Source: Bacteroidales bacterium M6
GTDB lineage: Bacteria > Bacteroidota > Bacteroidia > Bacteroidales > Muribaculaceae
Reading direction: 5' to 3'
Assembly (NCBI GenBank): GCA_001689485.1
Contig: LUJQ01000076.1
Span: 528-17,538, forward strand
Length of the DNA stretch: 17,011 bases
Part shown: positions 1-7,608 of the stretch, in pieces
Layout of the letters: each line of letters starts with the position of its first letter
Numbering within the stretch: the stretch's first letter is position 1
Position numbers and translations under genes: made by a program
Notes under the pieces: model-generated
What the model was told of the DNA's origin: nothing
What the model saw: only the letters and a program-made list of their open reading frames with translations
Database searches by the model: none

Positions 1-2
1 TT

Positions 3-926
3 TTATCCTCCTTGATTTTTTTGTGCGCGTGGGTGCGCGAGTTTGTAATTTTGTTTTAATTCTCGGTAGGTTATATGTGTATAGACCTGTGTCGTTTCGA
101 GTGAGGCGTGTCCCAGGAGTTTTTGCAACCCGCTGAGGTCGGCCCCGTTGTTGAGCATATCAGTGGCAAATGAGTGGCGGAGGGTGTGGGGCGACAGGCG
201 CGTGGCGTGAGTATGGCCGGTCAGTGCCTCCTTTACTATTCTCTCCACCAGCATAGGGTAGAGGGGACTCCCGTCGGCACGGATAAAGAACGTGTCGGGT
301 CGGTCGATACCCGTTTCCCTGCGGCGTGTGGCGCGGTATGCGTCGATTGCGTCGGCAAGCTCTTTGCCAAATGGTATGATTCTTTCCTTATTACGTTTTC
401 CAAGCACTTTTAGTTCGTGGCGGATGGAATCAACCGCTGTATCGGCAAGCCCTATGATTTCGGCACGCCTCATGCCGGTGGAATACAGCATGAGTACTAT
501 AAGGGAATCACGTTCTTGAGTGAAATCCGATTTATGGATTTTTTTTGATGCCGGTGAATTGCTGTCGATTATTTCCTCCATTTCGTCCTGGCGGATATAG
601 ACGGGCAGGTTCCGGGGTATTCGTGCCAGCGGCACATCGGCGGCAGGATTGTTTGTATGTCCCTGTGTGCGCATGAGGTAGCGGTAAAGGGCATTGAGTG
701 ATGAGAGTTTCCGGCGTATCGAACGCAGTGTCATGCCGGTTTCGGCCAGACTCATCGTCCAGCTGCTTATGTCGGCAGGGGTACACGACGGTGCGTCGAA
801 TTCGTCGGGTTTCCCTGCGGTGATGAATTCAGCGAATTGTTGTATGTCGGTACCATATGACGAAACGGTGTGAGCCGAATAATTCAGCTCACACCGCAGA
901 TATGTCAAAAATGAATTTATCAACAT
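3..926 (-). CDS. xerC: XerC/XerD-family tyrosine recombinase
   Basis: Site-specific tyrosine recombinase of 307 residues, the usual length for Xer proteins. XerC/XerD act at dif sites to resolve chromosome dimers. The N-terminal SAM-like DNA-binding domain covers about residues 1-88 and the catalytic domain about 105-295. The full catalytic set is visible: R153 (GMRRAE), K177 (GKRNKER), H247 and R250 (HTLRH), H273 (LGHAS) and nucleophile Y282 (VYTHI), so it should be active. The ATG at 926 is chosen because it opens a typical Xer N-terminus. It lies 176 bp downstream of rpsU on the same strand and may share its transcript; that gap contains a small inverted repeat (TCACGG/CCGTGA, 961-981). 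The gene ends with GGAGGATAA close to the window edge; in related Bacteroidales a ribosome hibernation factor gene often follows (recalled, not visible). XerC and XerD cannot be separated by eye, so the symbol is tentative. Confidence 0.9.
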   Translation of the reverse strand: MLINSFLTYLRCELNYSAHTVSSYGTDIQQFAEFITAGKPDEFDAPSCTPADISSWTMSLAETGMTLRSIRRKLSSLNALYRYLMRTQGHTNNPAADVPLARIPRNLPVYIRQDEMEEIIDSNSPASKKIHKSDFTQERDSLIVLMLYSTGMRRAEIIGLADTAVDSIRHELKVLGKRNKERIIPFGKELADAIDAYRATRRRETGIDRPDTFFIRADGSPLYPMLVERIVKEALTGHTHATRLSPHTLRHSFATDMLNNGADLSGLQKLLGHASLETTQVYTHITYRELKQNYKLAHPRAQKNQGG

Positions 927-1102
927 TGTCGCTTCGTGTATCTCGCTATCCTGTCCCGTATCACGGAAACGGTTGCCGTGACACCGGCAGGTGCTTTCAT
1001 CTGCACACGAAGATATGGCAATCTTTTGTCATTTCCAAATTTTCATGGCTGAATTTGTGGGAAAATATTCCCCGCCATGCGGAAATGGTTGCAAGTTCGG
1101 GT

Positions 1103-1294
1103 TTATTCTTCAACCAGGCGCAGTTTCTGCACGTAAATGGCCTTCATCATCTTCTTGCGGTTGGTGACGGAGGGTTTTTCGAATGCCTGACGGCTACGCA
1201 GTTCTTTTACGATGCCGGTTTTTTCAAATTTGCGCTTGAATTTCTTCAGCGCCTTTTCGATGTTGTCGCCTTCTTTAACTTGTACGATAATCAT
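1103..1294 (-). CDS. rpsU: 30S ribosomal protein bS21
   Basis: Small-subunit ribosomal protein of 63 residues, the usual Bacteroidota length. The N-terminus MIIVQVKEGDNIEKALKKFK and the basic middle with RSRQAFEKPS are diagnostic of bS21. In Bacteroidota ribosomes bS21, with bS18 and bS6, sequesters the 16S 3' tail, which explains why these bacteria do not rely on Shine-Dalgarno pairing (established knowledge). The bases before the ATG read AAGACCTAAAAAA: A-rich, with no GGAGG-like motif. This differs from many Flavobacteriales, whose rpsU carries an extended Shine-Dalgarno used for autoregulation. The promoter is at 1392-1423 and the leader contains a 6-bp stem-loop at 1340-1367. The recombinase gene follows downstream. 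Confidence 0.97.
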   Translation of the reverse strand: MIIVQVKEGDNIEKALKKFKRKFEKTGIVKELRSRQAFEKPSVTNRKKMMKAIYVQKLRLVEE

Positions 1295-1339
1295 TTTTTT
1301 AGGTCTTATTTTTTTTGTTTTTTTGAATTCTATGTCGGT

Positions 1340-1367
1340 GAGGCTCAGTCTTAAAGGATAAAGCCTC
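1340..1367 (-). promoter_or_regulatory. stem-loop in the rpsU 5' leader
   Basis: A perfect 6-bp inverted repeat, GAGGCT at 1340-1345 and AGCCTC at 1362-1367, encloses a 16-base loop. It lies in the roughly 90-nt untranslated leader between the rpsU promoter and its ATG. It could be a protein-binding or attenuation element controlling bS21 synthesis, but the stem is short and no known motif was recognised. Confidence 0.35.
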
Positions 1368-1391
1368 GCGTTTTGTCGCTCTTTAGCGGGG

Positions 1392-1423
1392 CAAAATTAC
1401 AGATATTTTTCATTGTGAGCAAA
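1392..1423 (-). promoter_or_regulatory. promoter of rpsU (Bacteroidota sigma-ABfr type)
   Basis: Read on the minus strand, the -33 element TTTG (1423-1420) and the -7 element TAATTTTG (1399-1392) are separated by exactly 20 bp and match the Bacteroides consensus TTTG/TAnnTTTG. Transcription would begin near 1385, giving a leader of about 90 nt before the rpsU ATG at 1294. The 20-bp spacing is the same as in the tRNA promoter at the right end of the window. Confidence 0.75.
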
Positions 1424-1517
1424 TTTTTGCTGTCTTTTTGCGATAAATTTTGCCTTCGGCCTCTACCGAATGTGCTGAAAACGTGGGGTGGTGGGGTGAA
1501 AGCTGTGGGATTTTTCG

Positions 1518-1525
1518 TAACTTTG
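1518..1525 (+). promoter_or_regulatory. candidate -7 element for the parC operon
   Basis: TAACTTTG is a perfect match to the Bacteroidota -7 consensus TAnnTTTG and is identical to the box before the tRNA-Thr gene. No TTTG lies at the expected -33 position (around 1494), so this is a half-match. It faces parC and would give a leader of about 190 nt. Confidence 0.45.
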
Positions 1526-1727
1526 CAAAACGCGGTGCTGTCTCACTTGCGGTGGTATGAGTAAGCCATAAAAATCGTTTCTGATATGACTGCCTTCGAG
1601 GGTTTATCTACCCGGCAGGGTGCGTTATATTGATTTTGCCGCCTTAATCCGTTGCAGGATAGGGTTATGAAATGGTTTTGCAACTTGCTTATAAGATTTT
1701 TGCTAACAATAAGCTTGAAAGGGATTG

Positions 1728-4538
1728 ATGTCAGACGACCATATCATGAATAAGCCCGGTGGTGAGGAACTGTCGGCCGATGAAAATGTAAACGGGGGTG
1801 ATGGCTCCGGGGCGGGTTCTGCCCCGGGGGCTGCTGATAGCGGGACGGATGCCGGATTGATGTCGGACGATGCCGATGTTGCGGCGGATGTTGCCGAAGT
1901 CGAGGAAGAGGCGGTAAGCCTCCCTCCCACTATCGGTACGGAATCGGCGCGCCTGAGGCTTGGCGGGATGTATCGGAGCTGGTTTCTCGATTATGCCTCA
2001 TATGTTATCCTGGAGCGTGCCGTGCCACATATCGACGATGGCTTGAAGCCGGTGCAGCGCCGCATACTTCATTCTATGAAAACGCTTGATGACGGGCGTT
2101 TCAACAAGGTTGCCAATATAGTAGGCAACACCATGCAGTATCACCCTCATGGCGATGCCTCGATAAAGGATGCATTGGTGCAGCTGGGGCAGAAGGAGTT
2201 ACTGGTAGAGACGCAGGGTAACTGGGGCAACATCCTGACGGGTGATGACGCCGCTGCCGGACGATATATCGAGGCAAGGTTGTCGCCGTTCGCCCTTGAT
2301 GCCCTTTATAATGCCAAAATCACTGACTGGGTGCCATCCTACGACGGGCGTAAAAAGGAGCCTGTGACCTTGCCGGTAAAGTTCCCCCTGTTGCTTTTCC
2401 AGGGGGTGGAAGGTATAGCGGTGGGGCTTTCGTCGAAAATCCTGCCTCATAACTTCAACGAGATTCTTGATGCCTGCATCGCATATCTGCACGGGGAGGA
2501 ATTCTCGCTTTACCCCGATTTCATAACCGGGGGATATGTTGACGTGAGCCGTTATAATGACGGTGAGCGCGGAGGTGTGGTGAAAGTCCGTGCCAAGATT
2601 GAGAAGATTGATAACAAGACCCTCGCTATAACCGAAATCCCGTTCGGGAAGACCACCCGCGCGGTAATCGATTCCATTCTCAAGGCATTTGAGAAGGGGA
2701 AAATCAAGATTCGCAAAGTCGATGACAACACGGCTGAGAATGCCAATATACTTGTTTATCTTTTGCCGGGTACATCGTCCGACAAAGCAATCGACGCGCT
2801 TTATGCCTTTACCGACTGCGAGGTGGCGATTTCGCCCAACTGCTGCGTCATTTCCGATAACAAGCCGCATTTCCTGACCGTAAGCGACCTGTTGCGTCAC
2901 AGCGCCGACCGTACGCGCGAGCTGTTGCGGCGCGAGCTGCTTATCCAGCTCGGTGAAGTCAGGGAGTTGCTTCATTTCGCATCGCTTGAGCGGATTTTCA
3001 TAGAGGAGCGTATCTATAAGGACAGGGAATTCGAAGAGGGGGAGAATATTTCACTGGTCATGGGGCATGTAAGGATGCGGCTGGAACCGTTCCTGCCCGG
3101 GCTTCAACGTGAAATTACGGATGATGATATCCAGCGTCTGCTGGAAATCAGGATGAAACGCATCCTGAAATTCAATTCCGACGAAGCCGACCGCCAAATC
3201 GCGCTCTACAACGAGCGGATTGCCGATATAAACCGCAAGCTCGATAACCTTACGGAGGTTGCCATAGGCTGGTTTGCGTCGTTGAAGGAGAAGTATGGCG
3301 ACCGGTTCCCACGTAAGACCATTATCAGGGGATTCGACAGCATCGAGGCTTCACGTGTGGCCGAGGCAAACGAAAAACTTTATTTCAACCGGGAGGAAGG
3401 GTTTATCGGCACGGGGTTGAAGAAGGACGAGCCGCTGTTCAACTGTTCGTTGCTCGACGATGTGATTATATTTTACAACGACGGGCGCTACAAGGTGGTG
3501 CGCGTGGCCGAAAAACTCTTCATCGGCAAGAATGTGCGGCACATAGGGTTGTTCACACGCAACGATACGCGCACTATCTACAATGTGATTTACCAGGATG
3601 GGCGCGGCGGCACCTTCTTCATGAAGCGTTTTGCCGTGACAGGCGTGACCCGCGACAAGGAGTATAACCTGACACAGGGTACGCAGGGCTCGCGCATAGC
3701 CTGGTTCTCGGCCAATCCCAACGGTGAGGCAGAGGTGGTCAAAGTGGCGTTGAAGCCGAAGCCGCGATTGAAAACCTTGCAGTTCGATGTGGATTTCAGC
3801 ACACTTGCGATAAAGGGAAAGCAGTCGCAGGGTAATATCGTGACACGAAACGAGGTGCACCGCTTCTCGTTGAAAGAGAAGGGCTCGTCAACCCTCGGGG
3901 GGCGTAAGGTGTGGTTCGACCCGGATGTGTTGCGCCTTAACTACGACGGGCGCGGTGAGTTCCTCGGCGAGTTCCTCGGCGACGAGATGATATTGGTCAT
4001 AACCAAGACCGGCGAATATTACCTGACTACATTCGAAGCCTCCAACCATTACGATGACAATATCCTGAAGCTGGAAAAATTCCGGCCTAACCATGTCTGG
4101 ACGGCGATTCTCAATGATGCCGACCAGGGATATCCTTACATAAAGCGGTTTACATTCGAGGAAAGTACACGCAAACAGCGTTTCCTTGGTGAAAACCCTG
4201 CATCAACGTTGATTCTGCTGAGTGATACCCCGGGGGCACGTTTTGAGGTTACATTCGGCGGCAACGATGCCTTCAGGGAGCCGATGGTGGTTGACGCCGC
4301 TGAATTCATCGGAACAAAGTCGTTCAAGGCCAAGGGTAAACGCCTTACTACGTTTGTGATTGGCGAAATCCGTGAAATTGAACCTAATGCGGCTGCCGCC
4401 GATTCGGAGGATGATTCATCGGCAATGATAGCCGATGCGGCCGAAGGTGAGGAAGAGGATAGGGCCGCATCGGGTGAAGAGGCGCTCTCGGACGATGAAT
4501 TGCGCGATGAGATAAACGGGCAGCAAAGGATTTTTTAA
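1728..4538 (+). CDS. parC: DNA topoisomerase IV subunit A (ParC-type)
   Basis: Type IIA topoisomerase A subunit of 936 residues that cuts and rejoins DNA to decatenate replicated chromosomes, working with a ParE ATPase not found here. The breakage-reunion domain starts near residue 75 (MYRSWFLDYASYVILERAVP). The catalytic R179-Y180 pair lies in GRYIEARLSPFA. The resistance-region helix reads HPHGDASIKDAL, with Ala144 and Asp148 at the E. coli ParC S80 and E84 positions. The C-terminal beta-pinwheel domain lacks a canonical GyrA box, with only GGRKVW in its place, favouring ParC over GyrA. Unusual parts are an acidic, Gly/Ala-rich N-terminal extension of about 70 residues and a strongly acidic tail of about 50. 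The ATG at 1728 is preferred to the adjacent TTG at 1725; an ATG at 1746 is also possible. It appears to head an operon with the next two genes. Confidence 0.93.
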   Translation: MSDDHIMNKPGGEELSADENVNGGDGSGAGSAPGAADSGTDAGLMSDDADVAADVAEVEEEAVSLPPTIGTESARLRLGGMYRSWFLDYASYVILERAVPHIDDGLKPVQRRILHSMKTLDDGRFNKVANIVGNTMQYHPHGDASIKDALVQLGQKELLVETQGNWGNILTGDDAAAGRYIEARLSPFALDALYNAKITDWVPSYDGRKKEPVTLPVKFPLLLFQGVEGIAVGLSSKILPHNFNEILDACIAYLHGEEFSLYPDFITGGYVDVSRYNDGERGGVVKVRAKIEKIDNKTLAITEIPFGKTTRAVIDSILKAFEKGKIKIRKVDDNTAENANILVYLLPGTSSDKAIDALYAFTDCEVAISPNCCVISDNKPHFLTVSDLLRHSADRTRELLRRELLIQLGEVRELLHFASLERIFIEERIYKDREFEEGENISLVMGHVRMRLEPFLPGLQREITDDDIQRLLEIRMKRILKFNSDEADRQIALYNERIADINRKLDNLTEVAIGWFASLKEKYGDRFPRKTIIRGFDSIEASRVAEANEKLYFNREEGFIGTGLKKDEPLFNCSLLDDVIIFYNDGRYKVVRVAEKLFIGKNVRHIGLFTRNDTRTIYNVIYQDGRGGTFFMKRFAVTGVTRDKEYNLTQGTQGSRIAWFSANPNGEAEVVKVALKPKPRLKTLQFDVDFSTLAIKGKQSQGNIVTRNEVHRFSLKEKGSSTLGGRKVWFDPDVLRLNYDGRGEFLGEFLGDEMILVITKTGEYYLTTFEASNHYDDNILKLEKFRPNHVWTAILNDADQGYPYIKRFTFEESTRKQRFLGENPASTLILLSDTPGARFEVTFGGNDAFREPMVVDAAEFIGTKSFKAKGKRLTTFVIGEIREIEPNAAAADSEDDSSAMIADAAEGEEEDRAASGEEALSDDELRDEINGQQRIF

Positions 4539-4569
4539 CAATGTCTTGGTAACGCTTGAATCCGGGTAT

Positions 4570-5433
4570 ATGAAATGGTTTAAGAAAGTATCAATTGCCA
4601 TATCGGTTGCCTTTGCAGCCTTTACGGGGTATGCCGGGATTTTGCCCGGTGATGACGAGGTTCTGAGGCCGGTCAATTCGTCGTATATGGTGGATATAGG
4701 GTCGTCGCATCTTGCCGATACCTATCTTTCGCCGTTGAAATACAGGGGGTGGAACGCCGCATTCCAATACGAGCGTATGCAGGCCATGAAGTTCCGGCCC
4801 GATTCCTGGCGGCAGCAACTTTTGATAGGGTTGGAAGTCAACAGCGCTGAAAATCCTGCCCGGAATGCCGATATGTATTACGGGAATATCTCGGTTTCAT
4901 GGGGAATGCTCCGTTTGTGGCGGCTGCCACACGGGATATCGCTGGCTGCCGGTGGCAGCGCAGGTGGAAATCTTGGCGGTGTTTACAGCAACCGCAACGG
5001 CAACAACCCGGCGTCGGCAAAATGTGATGTCACGGTGAATGCGACAGGATATGCTGCCTGGAACACCCGTTTGTGGCGTCTCCCGGTCATGTTCAGGTGG
5101 CAGACCTCGCTTCCGCTGGCGGGGGTGTTTTTCTCGCCCGAATATGACGAGCTTTATTATGAGATATACCTTGGTAACCACAGCGGCCTGGTGCATGGCG
5201 CATGGCCCGGCAATTATTTCCGATGGGATAACCTGGTGACTGCCGACCTTGATTTTTCCGACACCCGGTTACGCCTGGGCTTCCGCTCCCGGATCCTGTC
5301 ATCGGAGGTCAACCACATCACCACCCGTATTTTTTCATATGCGTTTGTAATAGGTGTAAGCGGCGATTGGCTTTCGGTGTCGAAGCGCAGGGGGCTGCAT
5401 CCCGCCACCCGGAAAACAGTATGGGTTTATTAG
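4570..5433 (+). CDS. exported outer-membrane-type protein, probably DUF3316-like
   Basis: Function unknown. The 287-residue product starts with MKWFKKVSIAISVAFAAF, a clear signal peptide ending near GYAG. The rest is rich in Tyr, Trp, Gly and Arg and has alternating strands (QQLLIGLEVNS, MYYGNISVSWGM, RLRLGFRSRI, YAFVIGVSGDWLSV) typical of a small outer-membrane barrel. It resembles Bacteroidota proteins annotated DUF3316; this is recognition by appearance only. The ATG at 4570 is chosen over the upstream TTG at 4546 because the signal peptide begins there. It lies 31 bp after parC and 7 bp before the S41 peptidase, so all three are probably co-transcribed. Nothing in the protein suggests a link to DNA topology; the pairing may be only positional. 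Confidence 0.7.
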   Translation: MKWFKKVSIAISVAFAAFTGYAGILPGDDEVLRPVNSSYMVDIGSSHLADTYLSPLKYRGWNAAFQYERMQAMKFRPDSWRQQLLIGLEVNSAENPARNADMYYGNISVSWGMLRLWRLPHGISLAAGGSAGGNLGGVYSNRNGNNPASAKCDVTVNATGYAAWNTRLWRLPVMFRWQTSLPLAGVFFSPEYDELYYEIYLGNHSGLVHGAWPGNYFRWDNLVTADLDFSDTRLRLGFRSRILSSEVNHITTRIFSYAFVIGVSGDWLSVSKRRGLHPATRKTVWVY

Positions 5434-5440
5434 AGCATTG

Positions 5441-6478
5441 ATGAAGTCTATGAAACAGGTCTATAAAATTCTCAGGACATTTGCCATGATGGTTACCGTT
5501 ATGGCCGGAGCGACGTCCTGCCATGATATTGAAGAATATTCCGCCGACCCGCGTGGCACATTCGAGCAACTTTGGTCGGTTATCGACGAACATTATTGCT
5601 TCTTTTCCCAAAAGGATATTGACTGGGATGCCATTCATGCCAAATATGCCCCGCAGATTTCCGACAGGATGACCGATGAGGAATTGTTTGAAGTGTGTTC
5701 GCAGATGCTTGACGAGCTTCGCGACGGGCATACAAACCTTTCAGCCCCTTTTGCTACATCGTATTATAAGAAATGGTGGAGCGACTATCCGCAGAATTAT
5801 AATGCCCGCCTTGTAGAGGAGTATTATTTCAACTTCAACTATCGTTCTACGGGGGGCATTGATTACGGAATCCTGCCGCAGAATGTGGGCTATATGCATT
5901 ATTCGAGTTTCTCCTACGGGATAGGTGAGGGGAACCTCGATGCGGTGCTTGCATTCTGTGCATCGGCCGACGGGCTGATAATCGATGTGCGCGACAATGG
6001 CGGAGGCTCGGTGTCGAATGTAAAGACACTTGTGGGGCGCTTCATCAGCGAACGGTTGCAGGCAGGCACCATCTGCCACAAGAACGGCCCCGGGCATGAT
6101 GATTTTTCGGAACCTTATCCGTTTTATTTCGACCCGGCCCCGGCAGGCCGCATAATGTGGGGAAAGCCTGTGGTTGTGCTGTGCAACCGTTCTACCTTCT
6201 CGGCTGCCAACAACTTTGTGTCGGTGATGAAATGCTTGCCGGGGGTTACTGTGGTAGGAGCCACCACCGGCGGAGGCTCGGGCATGCCCTTCTCTTCTGA
6301 ACTGACCAATGGCTGGGGCATCCGCTTTTCGGCATCCCCGTTGCGCGACCCGCAGGGACACCTCACCGAGTTCGGTGTCGACCCCACAGAAGGGTGCGAG
6401 GTCGACCTCGACCCATACGCCGCCCTCGAAGGGCGCGACACCATGCTCGATTTCGCCATAGCGCGCCTCATGCAATAA
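5441..6478 (+). CDS. S41-family serine peptidase, predicted lipoprotein
   Basis: Predicted exported peptidase of 345 residues. An N-terminal membrane segment ends in MAGATSC, giving a plausible though imperfect lipobox with Cys27, so it is likely anchored on the periplasmic side. The S41 core is recognisable: RDGHTNL with His97, VGYMHYSSFSYG near 149-160, LIIDVRDNGGGS at 179-190, and the nucleophile region NRSTFSAANNF with predicted catalytic Ser254, followed by GATTGGGSGMP. The DGHT motif and Ser arrangement resemble the tricorn/IRBP-like (S41B) branch. Only about 45 residues separate DGHT from the core, too few for a PDZ domain, so it is probably not a classic PDZ-gated C-terminal processing protease. 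The ATG at 5441 is used; another at 5450 would also preserve the signal. It is the third gene of the parC operon, and its substrate is unknown. Confidence 0.87.
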   Translation: MKSMKQVYKILRTFAMMVTVMAGATSCHDIEEYSADPRGTFEQLWSVIDEHYCFFSQKDIDWDAIHAKYAPQISDRMTDEELFEVCSQMLDELRDGHTNLSAPFATSYYKKWWSDYPQNYNARLVEEYYFNFNYRSTGGIDYGILPQNVGYMHYSSFSYGIGEGNLDAVLAFCASADGLIIDVRDNGGGSVSNVKTLVGRFISERLQAGTICHKNGPGHDDFSEPYPFYFDPAPAGRIMWGKPVVVLCNRSTFSAANNFVSVMKCLPGVTVVGATTGGGSGMPFSSELTNGWGIRFSASPLRDPQGHLTEFGVDPTEGCEVDLDPYAALEGRDTMLDFAIARLMQ

Positions 6479-6543
6479 ACCTGACAGACAGGTGTCTTGG
6501 ATTTACTAAGTTATAGATGTATATATATTGGCTTTAAAAATAT

Positions 6544-7608
6544 ATGAGGATAGCATATGTTGTTCCTGGGCTGGATCCATTCGGACCGATATTAGTTGTT
6601 AAAAGCCTTGTTGAGATAATGCAAAGCATGGGACACGATGTTTCGGTGTATTATTTGAAGAACAGGATAACGGAAATGCGTATGCCATGTCGTGTCCATA
6701 AGGTTGGGACGGGGTCACAAATTGATTTTGAAAACTATGATATAGTGCACACTCATTGCTTTAGTGCTGATAGGTATGTTGGTAAATTGCACGCCAATAT
6801 TCACGGATGGAAATGGGTTAGCACAATACATCAAAACACTTTTGAGGATTTGGGTTTTATATATTCACGTCCGTTGGCTTATGTGCTGAGCCGATATTGG
6901 TTGTCGGTGCAAGGAAAAGCGGATGCAGTTGTAGCCATAACTGATTATGTGAAGAATGTCTGTCAAAAATATATCAATGCACCTCTGACAACCATTTATA
7001 ATGGTATAAATGTAACACAAACAGCAGAGGATAGTGATAAAAGAGAGGATATAATAAAGTTTATTCGAAAAATAAAGTCTCAAAAACGCATAATTGTCGG
7101 TACATATGCCAATATCATAAAAAGAAAGGGGATTATACAAGTTTTTCGATGTATGGTAATCGATAAAAGTTTTGATTTTGTCATTATTGGAGATGGCAAA
7201 GAGAAAGAATCCTTAATGAAGGCTGCTGATAGATTGCATCTGACTAATCGTGTGCACTTTTTTTCAAACGTCAGGGCACCTTATCAATGTCTCTCTGATA
7301 TGGATATTTATATAGTACCATCGTATTCAGAAGGTTTCTGTCTGTCGTTGGTCGAGGCTGCATCAATGGGGTTGCCGATTGTTTGTTCTAATATACCGCC
7401 GTTTCATGAATTGTTTGATAAAAATGATGTAGCTTTTTTTGAACTTGATGATGCCTACTCCATGTCAAACGCTATTCATTATGCGTTGGGGAATAGAGAA
7501 TTGTTATCTGTTATGGCTTTTGAACGGTCGATGCTGTATGGGAAAGATAGAATGGGGTGTGACTATCTGAAATTATATGAATCGTTACTTTCTGGAACTG
7601 TGGGATGA
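6544..7608 (+). CDS. GT4-family glycosyltransferase (GT-B fold)
   Basis: Retaining sugar transferase of 354 residues, predicted cytoplasmic. The N-terminal acceptor domain begins MRIAYVVPGLDPFGP with a Gly-rich loop. The C-terminal nucleotide-sugar domain carries VGTYANIIKRKG (185-196), FVIIGDGKEKESL and the signature PSYSEGFCLSLVEAASMGLP, in which E263 and E271 form the EX7E motif of GT4 enzymes. Acceptor and sugar donor cannot be told; surface polysaccharide, O-antigen or glycoprotein glycan are the usual roles. The next gene starts inside this gene's stop (ATGA at 7605-7608), indicating translational coupling. Base composition is strikingly AT-rich, with many AAA, ATA, AGA and TTT codons unlike flanking genes, which suggests acquisition. 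The 65-bp upstream gap shows no strong TAnnTTTG promoter, only a weak TATATTGG at 6524-6531, and a 5-bp hairpin (ACCTG/CAGGT, 6479-6493). Confidence 0.9.
   Translation: MRIAYVVPGLDPFGPILVVKSLVEIMQSMGHDVSVYYLKNRITEMRMPCRVHKVGTGSQIDFENYDIVHTHCFSADRYVGKLHANIHGWKWVSTIHQNTFEDLGFIYSRPLAYVLSRYWLSVQGKADAVVAITDYVKNVCQKYINAPLTTIYNGINVTQTAEDSDKREDIIKFIRKIKSQKRIIVGTYANIIKRKGIIQVFRCMVIDKSFDFVIIGDGKEKESLMKAADRLHLTNRVHFFSNVRAPYQCLSDMDIYIVPSYSEGFCLSLVEAASMGLPIVCSNIPPFHELFDKNDVAFFELDDAYSMSNAIHYALGNRELLSVMAFERSMLYGKDRMGCDYLKLYESLLSGTVG

Larger units (their letters stand above)
1295..1727. other. 433-bp divergent intergenic region, rpsU/parC
   Basis: No convincing protein gene. It holds the rpsU leader and promoter on the minus strand (1295-1423) and a candidate parC promoter on the plus strand (1518-1525) followed by a leader of about 190 nt. 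That leader contains two short ATG-initiated frames: 15 codons at 1586-1633, and 28 codons at 1667-1753 overlapping the parC start in another frame. The longer plus-strand frames crossing this region show no family resemblance and look spurious. Confidence 0.6.

Noticed and set aside
1..926. Mobile-element integrase rather than housekeeping Xer
   Set aside because: The protein has Xer length and motifs and sits next to rpsU as in other Bacteroidales; no attachment-site repeats or cargo genes are seen with it.
961..981. Terminator between rpsU and the recombinase gene
   Set aside because: TCACGG/CCGTGA is only a 6-bp stem with no T-run on the minus strand; too weak to call.
857..1354. 165-codon plus-strand open frame across rpsU
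   Set aside because: It is antisense to rpsU and its leader, is Phe/Cys-rich with no family resemblance, and covers a real promoter and a real ribosomal protein gene.
2199..2975. 258-codon minus-strand open frame inside parC
   Set aside because: It lies entirely antisense to the conserved topoisomerase domain; long antisense frames are common in GC-rich third-position genes.
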